From Bacteroidales bacterium (GTDB taxonomy: Bacteria > Bacteroidota > Bacteroidia > Bacteroidales > VadinHA17): 34,028 nt of DNA. Below, piece after piece: positions 1-8,482 of this stretch; position 1 is the first letter of the stretch, and every line of letters starts with the position of its first letter. A program made the position numbers and the translations under genes. The stretch spans positions 1 through 34,028 of the forward strand of contig JAAYUS010000240.1 in assembly GCA_012517605.1 (NCBI GenBank), written 5' to 3'. Below the pieces are notes generated by a model. That model did not search any database and had not been told where the DNA came from. It was given only the letters and a program-made list of their open reading frames with translations.

Positions 1-2
1 CG

Positions 3-47
3 GAATTCAGGGTTCTCAGGACAGACTATGAAGCGCCAAAGAAATAA
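3..47 (+). CDS. possible C-terminal fragment of a gene cut by the window edge
   Basis: The third frame from the left edge is open to a TAA at 45-47 and would end a protein in EFRVLRTDYEAPKK. Its codons (AGG, CTC, GAC, GAA) look like those of the neighbouring genes. The first frame is also open, to a TAA at 67-69, so the frame is not certain. Fourteen residues are too few to name a family. Confidence 0.3.
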   Translation, partial: EFRVLRTDYEAPKK

Positions 48-109
48 TCTGAATGGGCTTGCTGGATAAATTGTTGAAGTTTTAATAAGTGTTTTTCTTA
101 TACCGGCTT

Positions 110-1279
110 ATGGCAGGCGAATCGAAATACAGCATGAGGGGTGTATCCTCTTCCAAGGAAGATGTTCATGAAGCTATCAGGAACATAGACAAGGGATTGT
201 TCCCCGGTGCTTTCTGCAAAATCGTGCCTGATATTCTCGGCGGCGATCCTGATTACTGCAATATTATGCATGCCGACGGTGCAGGAACAAAATCATCACT
301 TGCATACGTTTACTGGAAAGAGACAGGCGACATGTCGGTCTGGAAAGGAATTGCAAAAGATGCAGTGGTGATGAATACCGATGATCTTCTATGTGTGGGA
401 GCCTGCAACAATATACTTCTTTCTTCCACTATCGGCAGAAACAAGAAATTAGTCCCGGGAGAGGTTATCTCTGCGATTATAAACGGGACCGAAGAGGTCC
501 TCGAAGAACTCAGGAACCTTGGAGTAGGGATCTGGTCGACAGGCGGAGAAACTGCGGATCTTGGCGATCTTGTGCGAACTCTGGTTGTTGATTCGACTGT
601 TGTTGCGAGAATGAAAAGATCAGATGTCATCTCAAATCATAATATCCGGAAAGGAGATGTCATTGTAGGGTTGTCATCATCGGGTCAGACTACTTACGAG
701 AAGGAATACAACGGAGGGATGGGAAGCAACGGTCTTACATCGGCAAGGCACGATGTGTTTTCTTCATATCTGGCAGCCTTGTATCCGGAAAGTTATGATA
801 CGTCCATTCCTTCAGGCCTTGTATATTCAGGGAAGCTGAAACTTACAGATCTTGTTGAAGGACTGGACATTGATGCAGGAAAGCTCGTACTTTCCCCGAC
901 GCGGACTTATGCACCTGTGGTTGTAAAGATACTTGAAACGATGAAGGATGAGATCCACGGGATGATACACTGTTCCGGCGGAGGTCAGACCAAGGTGATG
1001 CATTTTATTAATAACCTGCATGTTGTCAAGGACAACATGTTTCCTGTTCCGCCGCTTTTCAAAATAATTCAGGAGCAGTCGGGTACTCTCTGGAGCGAAA
1101 TGTACAAGGTCTTCAATATGGGTCACAGGTTTGAGATCTATACTGATGAAAAGACAGCTGAAGAAATTATCGGCATTGCTGCCGGCTTCAATCTCGACGC
1201 CAGGGTCATCGGACATTGCGAAGCTTCTGAAGTCAAAAGACTTACTATTTCTTGCGATCACGGCACCTTCAGCTACTGA
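110..1279 (+). CDS. purM: phosphoribosylformylglycinamidine cyclo-ligase (AIR synthase), Bacteroidota long form
   Basis: PurM closes the imidazole ring of FGAM with ATP to give aminoimidazole ribonucleotide in cytosolic purine synthesis. The protein (389 aa from this start) carries the AIR-synthase signature HADGAGTKSSLA near residues 52-63, the segment VVMNTDDLLCVGA and the glycine-rich STGGETADLGDLVRT stretch. The C-terminal half has CSGGGQTKVMHF and ends with the usual MGHRFEIY region. It is longer than the roughly 345-residue enterobacterial enzyme, as I expect for the Bacteroidota type. The frame is open upstream to a GTG at 89, but ATG at 110 gives the N-terminus MAGESKYSMRGVSSSKED that fits relatives; ATG at 134 is another option. 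prfA and pyrF follow on the same strand, although prfA has its own promoter. An AIR-synthase-related paralogue with another role cannot be fully excluded. Confidence 0.88.
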   Translation: MAGESKYSMRGVSSSKEDVHEAIRNIDKGLFPGAFCKIVPDILGGDPDYCNIMHADGAGTKSSLAYVYWKETGDMSVWKGIAKDAVVMNTDDLLCVGACNNILLSSTIGRNKKLVPGEVISAIINGTEEVLEELRNLGVGIWSTGGETADLGDLVRTLVVDSTVVARMKRSDVISNHNIRKGDVIVGLSSSGQTTYEKEYNGGMGSNGLTSARHDVFSSYLAALYPESYDTSIPSGLVYSGKLKLTDLVEGLDIDAGKLVLSPTRTYAPVVVKILETMKDEIHGMIHCSGGGQTKVMHFINNLHVVKDNMFPVPPLFKIIQEQSGTLWSEMYKVFNMGHRFEIYTDEKTAEEIIGIAAGFNLDARVIGHCEASEVKRLTISCDHGTFSY

Positions 1280-1332
1280 CATCCCCTCCCTCAACCCATC
1301 TCCCCCCTCATCTTTCTCCTTTCTCCTTTTCA
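1280..1332 (+). other. G-free, pyrimidine-rich tract between purM and prfA
   Basis: These 53 bases directly after the purM stop contain no G on the plus strand and are mostly C and T (runs such as CCCCTCCCTC and TCTTTCTCCTTTCTCCTTTT). They form no evident hairpin. The tract could act as a Rho-type unstructured, C-rich RNA region or be a simple-sequence remnant. No function can be read from it directly. Confidence 0.6.
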
Positions 1333-1336
1333 GCAG

Positions 1337-1367
1337 GTTGTTAATAGAAGCCTTTTTATTATCTTTG
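1337..1367 (+). promoter_or_regulatory. promoter of prfA
   Basis: GTTG at 1337-1340, 19 bases, then TATCTTTG at 1360-1367. This is a perfect match to the Bacteroidota -7 element TAnnTTTG and three of four bases of the -33 TTTG. Transcription would start near 1374, about 15 bases before the prfA ATG. Confidence 0.65.
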
Positions 1368-1388
1368 CACCCGAAAATTTAATCCCAG

Positions 1389-2474
1389 ATGTCAAACAAT
1401 CTTATCGTTGATAAGCTCGAAGGCGTAAAAGCAAGGTTTGTGGAGGTTGGCGAACTGCTCACAAAGCCTGATGTGCTGTCCGACATGGAAAGATATATCA
1501 GGTTAAACAAGGAATATAAAGATCTTCAGCCCATTATCGAAGCTTATGAAAATTATAAGCTTACCCTGACAAATATTTCAAGCACAAAGGAGTTACTGGC
1601 CACTGAGAAGGATGAGGAGATGAGGGAAATGGCCAAAGCTGAGCTTGAAGAACTGAGTTCGAAACTCCCGGAGATGGAAGAAGAGATCAAACTTTTACTC
1701 ATCCCGGCTGATCCTGAGGACGAGAAGAATGCCGTGATGGAAATACGTGCAGGTACCGGTGGTGATGAAGCGAGCATCTTTGCCGGAGATCTGTTCAGGA
1801 TGTATGTCAAGTTCTTTGAGCAGAAAGGATGGAAGCATGAGGTGAACAGCTATTCAGAAGGAACGGCGGGAGGCTACAAGGAAATCGTGCTAAGCGTATC
1901 GGGCGATGGTGTGTACGGCATACTAAAATACGAGTCGGGTGTACACCGTGTTCAGAGGGTTCCGCAGACCGAAACCCAGGGAAGGATACACACATCAGCT
2001 GCATCAGTAGTCGTTCTTCCTGAAGCCGATGAATTTGATGTTGAGATTAAAAATGAGGATATAAGGAAAGATACATATTGTTCTTCCGGACCGGGGGGGC
2101 AGTCAGTCAACACTACTTATTCGGCGATCAGGCTTACCCATATTCCGACAGGAATCGTTGTAACCTGCCAGGATGAGAAATCACAGATAAAAAACTACGA
2201 CAAGGCACTGAAGGAATTGCGGACAAGGCTTTATAACCTTGAATACCAGAAGTATCTTGATGAAGTCTCCCATAAGAGGAAAACGATGGTTTCCACGGGC
2301 GACAGATCGGCAAAGATCAGGACATACAATTATCCGCAGGGAAGAATGACAGATCACAGGATAAACCTGACCATGTACAACCTTCCATCGATCCTTGACG
2401 GCAACATCCAGGAAATAATTGACAAGCTCCAGATGGCGGAGAATGCTGAGAGACTGAAAGAAAGCAACATTTAA
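1389..2474 (+). CDS. prfA: peptide chain release factor 1
   Basis: RF1 recognises UAA and UAG stop codons in the ribosomal A site and triggers hydrolysis of peptidyl-tRNA. The 361-residue length is standard. Domains: an N-terminal helical region, the PCRF domain (about 75-195) with [15 protein letters not shown], and the class I release-factor domain with the catalytic GGQ at 236-238 inside [12 protein letters not shown]. The codon-recognition stretch reads [19 protein letters not shown], so the tripeptide is P-Q-T (the PxT type of RF1) and not the SPF of RF2. This settles RF1 over RF2. The gene has its own promoter just upstream, and pyrF follows 9 bases after the stop, so prfA-pyrF is probably one transcript. 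Confidence 0.96.
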   Translation: MSNNLIVDKLEGVKARFVEVGELLTKPDVLSDMERYIRLNKEYKDLQPIIEAYENYKLTLTNISSTKELLATEKDEEMREMAKAELEELSSKLPEMEEEIKLLLIPADPEDEKNAVMEIRAGTGGDEASIFAGDLFRMYVKFFEQKGWKHEVNSYSEGTAGGYKEIVLSVSGDGVYGILKYESGVHRVQRVPQTETQGRIHTSAASVVVLPEADEFDVEIKNEDIRKDTYCSSGPGGQSVNTTYSAIRLTHIPTGIVVTCQDEKSQIKNYDKALKELRTRLYNLEYQKYLDEVSHKRKTMVSTGDRSAKIRTYNYPQGRMTDHRINLTMYNLPSILDGNIQEIIDKLQMAENAERLKESNI

Positions 2475-2483
2475 AATCATAAA

Positions 2484-3311
2484 ATGGATTACCTGCAATT
2501 AACCGGGAATATCAGGGCAAAACGATCATTCCTCTGCATCGGCCTTGATTCTGAAATAGAAAAAATACCATCATTTCTTCTTAGAGCAAAGGATCCGGTT
2601 TTTGAATTCAACAAACGGATAATTGATGCGACTGCAAAATATGCTGTTGCCTATAAACCCAACCTGGCATTTTATGAGTGCAACGGGATAAAGGGATGGA
2701 AGTCGCTCGAACTGACTCTCCGCTATATTAAGCAGACATATCCCGACATTATGGTGATAGCTGATGCAAAACGGGGAGACATTGGGAATACTTCAAAGAT
2801 GTATGCGAAGGCCTTTTTTGAAAATTATGATTTTGATGCCGTAACTGTCGCACCTTACATGGGGGAGGATTCTGTTGCTCCGTTTCTTTCATATCAGGGG
2901 AAATGGGTGATCCTTCTTGCACTTACCTCAAACAAGGGAGCCGATGATTTTCAGTATCATAACGAGGACGGTATCAAACTCTTTGAAAGAGTGCTGTCGC
3001 TCTCGAAAAAATGGGGTAACCAGGGAAATATGATGTATGTTGTTGGCGCCACCCGCGCAGAAATGCTTAAGGAAATAAGGCAGATAGTACCTGACCATTT
3101 TCTTCTTGTGCCTGGAATCGGAGCACAGGGAGGCAGCCTTTTGGAAGTGGCAAAATACGGCCTTAACAGCAACTGCGGGCTTCTTGTGAATTCTTCCCGG
3201 GGAATAATCTTTGCCGGCAATTCCACGGATTTTGATAAAATTGCAGAACAAAAGGCCCTTGAGCTTCAGAGGGAGATGGAAGCCTGCCTCAAAGAAAAAA
3301 AACTTATTTAA
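2484..3311 (+). CDS. pyrF: orotidine 5'-phosphate decarboxylase
   Basis: PyrF decarboxylates OMP to UMP, the last step of de novo pyrimidine synthesis, in the cytosol. The 275-residue protein is the longer bacterial type. Visible motifs are FLCIGLDSE at the first beta strand, the catalytic DAKRGD (Asp94, Lys96, Asp99) followed by [13 protein letters not shown], the EDS/APF segment, and the phosphate-binding [11 protein letters not shown] with LLVNSSRGI near the C-terminus. It starts 9 bases after prfA, which suggests co-transcription. No terminator hairpin with a clear U tract follows; the next 131 bases are AT-rich and lead to the DUF2851 gene. Confidence 0.95.
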   Translation: MDYLQLTGNIRAKRSFLCIGLDSEIEKIPSFLLRAKDPVFEFNKRIIDATAKYAVAYKPNLAFYECNGIKGWKSLELTLRYIKQTYPDIMVIADAKRGDIGNTSKMYAKAFFENYDFDAVTVAPYMGEDSVAPFLSYQGKWVILLALTSNKGADDFQYHNEDGIKLFERVLSLSKKWGNQGNMMYVVGATRAEMLKEIRQIVPDHFLLVPGIGAQGGSLLEVAKYGLNSNCGLLVNSSRGIIFAGNSTDFDKIAEQKALELQREMEACLKEKKLI

Positions 3312-3442
3312 CTTTTACCTTTACACCAAAATTATCCGCAATCTTCAGGCAGCCGGGTAATCATTTTTCCTTTTTTCAGCATATGTCAGTTTAAGCAGAT
3401 TTCGTATCTTTATTCTTTGCTGCTTTATCAATTCGTGCTGAA

Positions 3443-4771
3443 ATGAAAGAAGAATTCCTCCATTATCTGTGGAAGTATTGTCTCTACGACAAAGATTCCC
3501 TTGTTGATAACGACAATGTTAAAATAACCGTTATACATCCCGGCGAGTATAACCGCGATTCAGGTCCCGATTTCTTCAATGCGCGCATTCGTATCGGAGA
3601 TACGGAATGGGCAGGCAATGTGGAGATACACACAAAGTCTTCGCATTTCATAGCTCACGGCCACAATACTGATCATGCATTTGACAATGTGATCCTTCAT
3701 GTTGTTGCCGAAAATGACAAAAGAGTCTTTAATGCCAGGGGTGACGAACTTCTTACAGTTCAGATAAGTTTCGACCCCGGGTATTATGAAAGGTACCTCG
3801 ATATTGTAAATAACCCCGCCACAATCGCATGCGGGGAAGGCATAAGCAAGCTCGAAAAATTCTATATCAGACACTGGCTTCATTCCCTTCTCATAGAAAG
3901 GCTTCAGGCGAAATCAGAAAGCGTAATGCGAGTATTGTCAGAGACCGGTAACGACTGGGATGAAACATTCTACAGGATACTTTCCCGCTATTTCGGATTC
4001 AGTGTCAATACTGAACCGTTTGAACTGCTTGTATCAGCTTTGCCCTTCAGGATCATTGCCAGGCATTCCGACAACCGGTTCCAGGTTGAGGCATTGCTTT
4101 TTGGTGTGGCCGGGTTGCTTGATGAAGGATTGTTTAAAGAGGCGATTGAGGATAAGTATTACAGGGATCTTATAAAAGAATTCAGGATCCTTTCCGCTAA
4201 ATACAGCCTTAAACCCATTCATGGCTGGCTGTGGAAATTCAGCAGGCTTCGTCCTGTCAATTTTCCGACAATAAGGATCTCTCAGCTTGCTGCAATGCTT
4301 GCATCTGCAGGTGGCCTGTTCTCTAAAATAATTGAAGCAGAAGATCTTGATGAGATAAGGGAACTTTTTAACGTATCTGCCTCTGAATACTGGGATAATC
4401 ATTTCGTCTTCGGAAGGGAAAGCAAGTCAGTGATAAAAAAAACAGGCGATCAGGCTGCCGATATTTTTCTGATAAATGCCGTAATTCCAATGATCTTTAT
4501 CTATGGAAAATTCCATGATAACCGGATCATGTGTGAAAAGGCCCTTGACTTTCTTGAAAATGTTGGTCCGGAATCAAATTCAGTTATCCGGGAATGGAGT
4601 TCGGAAGGAGTTGTTTCTGAATCAGCATTTTATACACAAGCTCTGCTGCAACTGACGGAAGAATACTGCAGGAAGCGCCGATGCCTTGAATGCAGGATAG
4701 GATGCAAACTCATCAGCACCGGCAACACTCTCCGTAAACCTGATGAACTTTTGCTTGAGCCGGGTGTTTAA
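3443..4771 (+). CDS. DUF2851 family protein
   Basis: I recognise this 442-residue protein as DUF2851, a Bacteroidota-centred family of unknown function that often lies near pyrF or purine/pyrimidine housekeeping genes. The N-terminal third holds the family's most conserved part: LHYLWKYCLYD, then HPGEYNRDSGPDFFNARI, WAGNVEIHTKSSHF and DNVILHVVAEND. The charged E/H/D residues in this part look like a possible metal or catalytic centre, but this is inference. The C-terminus has a cysteine cluster CRKRRCLECRIGC that could bind a metal. No signal peptide or membrane segment is visible, so it is probably cytosolic. No function is assigned. Confidence 0.85.
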   Translation: MKEEFLHYLWKYCLYDKDSLVDNDNVKITVIHPGEYNRDSGPDFFNARIRIGDTEWAGNVEIHTKSSHFIAHGHNTDHAFDNVILHVVAENDKRVFNARGDELLTVQISFDPGYYERYLDIVNNPATIACGEGISKLEKFYIRHWLHSLLIERLQAKSESVMRVLSETGNDWDETFYRILSRYFGFSVNTEPFELLVSALPFRIIARHSDNRFQVEALLFGVAGLLDEGLFKEAIEDKYYRDLIKEFRILSAKYSLKPIHGWLWKFSRLRPVNFPTIRISQLAAMLASAGGLFSKIIEAEDLDEIRELFNVSASEYWDNHFVFGRESKSVIKKTGDQAADIFLINAVIPMIFIYGKFHDNRIMCEKALDFLENVGPESNSVIREWSSEGVVSESAFYTQALLQLTEEYCRKRRCLECRIGCKLISTGNTLRKPDELLLEPGV

Positions 4772-4828
4772 AATATTGATGGGTCGATGAATATTATACT
4801 GTGCAGCGAACAGGCTGACAGCTTTACA

Positions 4829-4858
4829 TTATTAATAACTATCGATAATTGTTAATAA
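4829..4858. promoter_or_regulatory. 30-bp imperfect palindrome, possible operator
   Basis: The two 15-base half sites, read outward from ATC|GAT at 4841-4846, are complementary at 13 of 15 positions. Outer arms are TTATTAA (4829-4835) and TTAATAA (4852-4858); the core is TATCGATA. There is no loop, so it looks more like a binding site for a dimeric protein than an RNA hairpin. It lies about 140 bp upstream of the rpsO -33 box, so it may instead relate to DNA architecture. Confidence 0.45.
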
Positions 4859-4998
4859 GTTGTTGAATCACCACAAAATCTGACGCAACGTTTGACGTTA
4901 ACTTTACGTCTATATAGAAAAGAAAACAATAATTTGAAATTGTCGTTGGTGGCTTAAAAATAAATATTTCCAAAATATCTAAAAAAAGTAGTCAATTG

Positions 4999-5031
4999 TT
5001 TGATAATTTACATAAAAAAGCCTTATTTTTG
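4999..5031 (+). promoter_or_regulatory. promoter of rpsO
   Basis: TTTG at 4999-5002, 21 bases, then TATTTTTG at 5024-5031, both perfect Bacteroidota elements. Transcription would start near 5038, leaving a leader of about 50 bases before the rpsO ATG. This placement argues against any start codon upstream of 5089. Confidence 0.75.
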
Positions 5032-5088
5032 CGTTCCAAAATTGGAGACTCAATTTATTTATGGATTAACAACATATTAATTAAAGAC

Positions 5089-5358
5089 ATGTATTTGACT
5101 ACCGAGAAGAAGCAGGAGTTTTTCAAAACGTTTGGAACATCTGAGATTGATACAGGAACAGCAGAGGGGCAGATTGCATTGTTTTCGTACAGGATATCTC
5201 ACCTTACCGAACATCTAAAAAAGAACAAGAAGGACTTCAGTACCCAGAGAGCACTTATTAAACTCGTAGGAAGGAGAAGGAGGCTTCTGGATTACCTGAA
5301 AGTAAAAGATATAGACCGTTACCGCGAAATAGTCAAAGCGTTGAAATTACGCAAATAA
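5089..5358 (+). CDS. rpsO: 30S ribosomal protein S15
   Basis: S15 binds 16S rRNA early in small-subunit assembly and contributes to an intersubunit bridge. From ATG 5089 the product is 89 residues, exactly the family norm. Signature segments are FGTSEIDTGTAEGQIALFSYRISHLTEHLK, LVGRRRRLLDYLK (the RNA-binding basic helix) and a lysine-rich C-terminus. The frame is open upstream, but this start is chosen because the family begins MYLTxEKKQE and because the promoter lies inside the upstream extension. A strong hairpin terminator follows, then pnp; the rpsO-pnp order is conserved widely in bacteria. Confidence 0.96.
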   Translation: MYLTTEKKQEFFKTFGTSEIDTGTAEGQIALFSYRISHLTEHLKKNKKDFSTQRALIKLVGRRRRLLDYLKVKDIDRYREIVKALKLRK

Positions 5359-5367
5359 CATAAAGGG

Positions 5368-5394
5368 AAAAGGCAATTCTGAATTGCCTTTTTT
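5368..5394 (+). terminator. intrinsic terminator after rpsO
   Basis: AAAAGGCAATTC (5368-5379) is perfectly complementary to GAATTGCCTTTT (5381-5392), ending in a run of six T. It begins 9 bases after the rpsO stop and lies between rpsO and pnp. Confidence 0.85.
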
Positions 5395-5443
5395 CTTATA
5401 TCTATATAAATGTGTAATTTCATCAATCAAAAAAATTATATAA

Positions 5444-7609
5444 ATGTTCAATATTAAAGAGAAGAATATAGATCTCGGCGACGGGAGAATTATAACCCTT
5501 GAAACAGGGAGAATGGCAAGGCAGGCTGATGGTGCGGTATTGCTCAAAATGGGAAAGACCATGCTGCTTGCCACTGTAGTTGCAGCCAAAGAAGCCAAGG
5601 AAGATACCGACTTCATGCCGCTTTCGGTTGAGTATAAAGAAAAATATGCTTCTTCGGGTCGTTTCCCGGGCGGTTTTCTGAAACGCGAATCGAGACCTTC
5701 AGATTATGAGATACTTATTTCACGGCTTGTTGACCGTGCACTCAGACCTCTTTTCCCTGATGATTTCCATGCCGAGGTTTTTGTTACAATAAACCTGATC
5801 TCGGCTGATGTTGAGATCATACCTGATGCATTGGCTGGTCTGGCAGCTTCAGCTGCGCTTGCCGTATCTGATATCCCGTTCAATGGTCCGATTTCAGAGG
5901 TCAGGGTTGCCCGCATAAACCACCAGTTTGTAATAAATCCGACTGCATCTCAGCTAAAGGAAGCAGATATGGATCTTATGGTGGGAGCAACCTTTGAAAA
6001 CATCCTGATGGTCGAAGGCGAAATGAAGGAAGTCTCCGAAGCCGATATGATCGAAGCTCTGAAAGTCGCTCACGAAGCTATAAAAATCCAGTGCAGGGCA
6101 CAGAAAGAATTTGCTGAGGAAGTAGGCTCGACAGTAAAGCGAACATATTGTCATGAGGTGAACGATGAAGACCTTAGAAAAAAGGTATGGGATGAAACCT
6201 ACGATAAATGCTATCAGGCAGCCAGAGCCGGCAGCACAAACGACAAGCATAAAAGAGAAGAGGCATTTGAGGAAATTGTCCTGGGATTCCTCGCACAATA
6301 TACAGCCGAAGATGAAGTAAATGAAACTCTTGTCAGAAGATATTATCATGACGTAGTAAAAGAGGCTTCGCGGAGGCTTGTACTCGATGAGGGTATAAGG
6401 CTCGACGGCAGAAAGCCCGACCAGATAAGGCAGATAACATGTGAAATAGATCCTCTGCCTGCAACACATGGATCCTCACTTTTTACAAGAGGTGAAACAC
6501 AGTCGCTTACAACAGTTACTCTTGGTACCAAACTCGATGAGAAAATAATCGATGAGGTTCTTAACCAGGGAACAGAAAAATTCACACTTCATTATAACTT
6601 CCCGCCGTTTTCAACGGGAGAAGCTAAACCTGCGAGAGGTATCAGCCGCAGGGAAATAGGTCACGGAAACCTTGCCCACAGGGCTCTTAAAAACATGATG
6701 CCGCCCGATGAGGAGAATCCTTATGCAATAAGGGTGGTATCTGATATCCTTGAATCGAACGGTTCATCTTCAATGGCCACAGTATGCGCAGGAACCCTTG
6801 CCCTTATGGACGCAGGTATCAAAATCAGAAAACCGGTCTCGGGTATTGCCATGGGGCTCATTACCGATAAAAATTCGGGTAAGTATGCAATCCTTTCTGA
6901 TATCCTGGGTGATGAAGATCATCTTGGGGATATGGACTTTAAGGTCACCGGAACACGCGACGGGATCACTGCGACTCAAATGGATATCAAGGTAGAGGGA
7001 TTGTCATTTGAAGTCCTGACAAAAGCCCTTGCCCAGGCAAGAACAGGCAGGCTCCATATACTTGATATAATGCAGCAGACCATAGCTGAACCAAGACCTG
7101 AACTCAAGCCACATGCACCGCGTATTGAAATGCTCACTATTCCCAAAGACATGATCGGAGCACTTATTGGCCCTGGCGGGAAAGTAATACAGGAGATACA
7201 GCGTGAAACAGGAACCACTATTGTTGTTGAAGAGATTGACGGACATGGAGATGTCAATATTTTCGGTGAGAACAAGGAAGCAATAACTGCAGCACTCGAA
7301 TGGGTCAGGAAAATCGTTGCCGTGCCGGAAGTAGGTCAGGTTTATAGGGGTAAAGTAAAGACTATAGTTCAGTTTGGCGCATTTATTGAGATCCTGCCTA
7401 ACAAGGATGGCCTGCTTCATATTTCAGAGATCGACTGGAAGAAGATAAAAACGGTCGATGAAGTTCTTAAGGAAGGCGATGAGGTAGAAGTGAAACTCAT
7501 TGATATTGATCCTAAAACAGGCAAGCTGAAACTGTCAAGAAAGATACTTCTTCCCCGTCCTCCGCGTGAAGAGGGGGATCATAAAAAACATGAAGATCAG
7601 CGGAAATAA
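5444..7609 (+). CDS. pnp: polyribonucleotide nucleotidyltransferase (PNPase)
   Basis: PNPase degrades RNA 3' to 5' by phosphorolysis and can add tails in reverse; it forms a trimer. The 721-residue protein has the full order: first RNase PH domain (about 10-145, with [16 protein letters not shown]), the helical linker, second RNase PH domain (about 325-540, with [19 protein letters not shown] and the catalytic [18 protein letters not shown]), KH domain (about 560-620, with [16 protein letters not shown]) and S1 domain (about 625-695, with [17 protein letters not shown]). ATG 5444 begins the conserved [15 protein letters not shown]. Transcription may come by read-through of the rpsO terminator or from a promoter I cannot place. 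A terminator follows the stop. Confidence 0.97.
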   Translation: MFNIKEKNIDLGDGRIITLETGRMARQADGAVLLKMGKTMLLATVVAAKEAKEDTDFMPLSVEYKEKYASSGRFPGGFLKRESRPSDYEILISRLVDRALRPLFPDDFHAEVFVTINLISADVEIIPDALAGLAASAALAVSDIPFNGPISEVRVARINHQFVINPTASQLKEADMDLMVGATFENILMVEGEMKEVSEADMIEALKVAHEAIKIQCRAQKEFAEEVGSTVKRTYCHEVNDEDLRKKVWDETYDKCYQAARAGSTNDKHKREEAFEEIVLGFLAQYTAEDEVNETLVRRYYHDVVKEASRRLVLDEGIRLDGRKPDQIRQITCEIDPLPATHGSSLFTRGETQSLTTVTLGTKLDEKIIDEVLNQGTEKFTLHYNFPPFSTGEAKPARGISRREIGHGNLAHRALKNMMPPDEENPYAIRVVSDILESNGSSSMATVCAGTLALMDAGIKIRKPVSGIAMGLITDKNSGKYAILSDILGDEDHLGDMDFKVTGTRDGITATQMDIKVEGLSFEVLTKALAQARTGRLHILDIMQQTIAEPRPELKPHAPRIEMLTIPKDMIGALIGPGGKVIQEIQRETGTTIVVEEIDGHGDVNIFGENKEAITAALEWVRKIVAVPEVGQVYRGKVKTIVQFGAFIEILPNKDGLLHISEIDWKKIKTVDEVLKEGDEVEVKLIDIDPKTGKLKLSRKILLPRPPREEGDHKKHEDQRK

Positions 7610-7632
7610 GCCCTGCCAAATGATATTTGTCT

Positions 7633-7667
7633 GAAAGAGCGCGGATGACTGCGCTCTTTCTTTTTTT
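7633..7667 (+). terminator. intrinsic terminator after pnp
   Basis: GAAAGAGCGC (7633-7642) pairs perfectly with GCGCTCTTTC (7651-7660) around an 8-base loop, followed by seven T. The T tract merges directly into the -33 box of the next promoter. Confidence 0.88.
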
Positions 7668-7696
7668 GCCAATGTTGTCATCAATGAATATATTTG
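7665..7696 (+). promoter_or_regulatory. promoter of the deoxynucleoside kinase gene, overlapping the pnp terminator
   Basis: TTTG at 7665-7668, 20 bases, then TATATTTG at 7689-7696, a perfect match to both elements. The TTTG uses the last T bases of the pnp terminator. The start of transcription would be near 7703, about 12 bases before the ATG at 7715, which rules out the TTG at 7694 as start codon. Confidence 0.75.
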
Positions 7697-7714
7697 GCCT
7701 GTAATCGTGTTTTA

Positions 7715-8356
7715 ATGCAGGTCAGACATAACTACATAGTCATTGAAGGCAATATCGGAGCAGGTAAGACAACACTGGCAACCCTTATCTCCGAACAGTT
7801 CAACGGCCGGCTAATCCTTGAACGTTTTGCGGATAATCCCTTCCTTCCGAAATTCTATAAGGATCCTGAGAAATATTCTTTTCCGCTCGAACTCTCGTTC
7901 CTTGCCAGCCGATACAGGCAGCTTAAGGAGGAACTGGGATCCCAGGATCTGTTCAAATCATTCACTGTGGCTGATTATTATTTCACAAAATCCCTTGTCT
8001 TCGCAGCCTCAACTCTTAAAGGTGATGAATACAACCTGTACAGGCAGATATTCTATATAATCTATGGTTCACTGCCCAAGCCAGATATCTATGTTTATCT
8101 TTATGTAACCCCTGAACGCCTTCTGGAGAACATCAGAAAAAGAGGAAGGGACTATGAAATGACTATTACTGCCGGTTATCTGAAAAAAATTCAGGAGAGT
8201 TATTTCACATTTTTCAGGCAGAATCCTGAAAACAAATATCTGGTCCTTGATATCAACAATCTCGATTTCGTTTCTGATATTGAACATTATAACAGGATTA
8301 TTGAAAATATCTTTGACAAGGATTACCCCACAGGACTGAATATGGTGATTTTATGA
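7715..8356 (+). CDS. deoxynucleoside kinase (deoxyadenosine/deoxyguanosine kinase family)
   Basis: The enzyme phosphorylates salvaged deoxynucleosides with ATP in the cytosol; purine specificity is inferred from the family common in Bacteroidota. From ATG 7715 the protein is 213 residues. It has the P-loop IEGNIGAGKTTLA (Lys18), the substrate-binding stretch ERFADNPFLPKFYKDP, DYYFTKSLVFA in place of the classical DRS-type motif, and RKRGRDYEMTI, which fits the arginine-rich lid over the phosphates. The start follows from the promoter at 7665-7696. The gene stands alone between pnp and an unrelated lipoprotein gene. Confidence 0.88.
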   Translation: MQVRHNYIVIEGNIGAGKTTLATLISEQFNGRLILERFADNPFLPKFYKDPEKYSFPLELSFLASRYRQLKEELGSQDLFKSFTVADYYFTKSLVFAASTLKGDEYNLYRQIFYIIYGSLPKPDIYVYLYVTPERLLENIRKRGRDYEMTITAGYLKKIQESYFTFFRQNPENKYLVLDINNLDFVSDIEHYNRIIENIFDKDYPTGLNMVIL

Positions 8357-8397
8357 AAATTATAGAGGTTTATTCGCTTATTGTTACTAATTTTTTA

Positions 8398-8405
8398 TAA
8401 TTTTG
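8398..8405 (+). promoter_or_regulatory. -7 element upstream of the TPR lipoprotein gene
   Basis: TAATTTTG is a full match to TAnnTTTG. No good -33 TTTG lies 19-21 bases upstream. The start would be near 8412, with a leader of about 70 bases. Confidence 0.45.
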
Positions 8406-8482
8406 CAGTTAATTTGCATGGCAATATATTTCAAATGTTTGCAGAATAAACCAACATGATTAACACAAATAAAAATTAGACT

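Larger units (their letters stand above)
4772..5088 (+). other. 317-bp AT-rich intergenic region upstream of rpsO
   Basis: There is no gene here. The region holds a 30-bp imperfect palindrome (4829-4858), a cluster of GACG/ACGT words (TGACG at 4881-4885 and 4893-4897; GACGT at 4894-4898 facing ACGTC at 4906-4910), A-rich sequence, and a strong promoter at 4999-5031. The rpsO frame is open back to about 4996, but that part overlaps the promoter and is not coding. Confidence 0.7.

Noticed and set aside
827-1294. Open frame of 155 codons antisense within purM
   Set aside because: It is a shadow of the well-conserved PurM frame, with no recognisable domain.
2091-2099. Run of seven G in prfA as a programmed frameshift site
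   Set aside because: It encodes the Pro-Gly-Gly of the GGQ motif; RF1 frames are not known to be frameshifted (that is RF2), and the reading frame continues to a normal-length end.
3405-3412. TATCTTTA as a -7 box for the DUF2851 gene
   Set aside because: It has one mismatch and no -33 partner at 19-21 bases; the match is too weak to list as a promoter.
4996-5088. N-terminal extension of S15 by 31 codons
   Set aside because: The stretch contains the rpsO -33 and -7 boxes, and the family starts at the Met encoded at 5089.
5954-6469. Open frame of 171 codons antisense within pnp
   Set aside because: It lies wholly inside the conserved PNPase frame, its translation is cysteine- and phenylalanine-rich without any motif, and it has no promoter.
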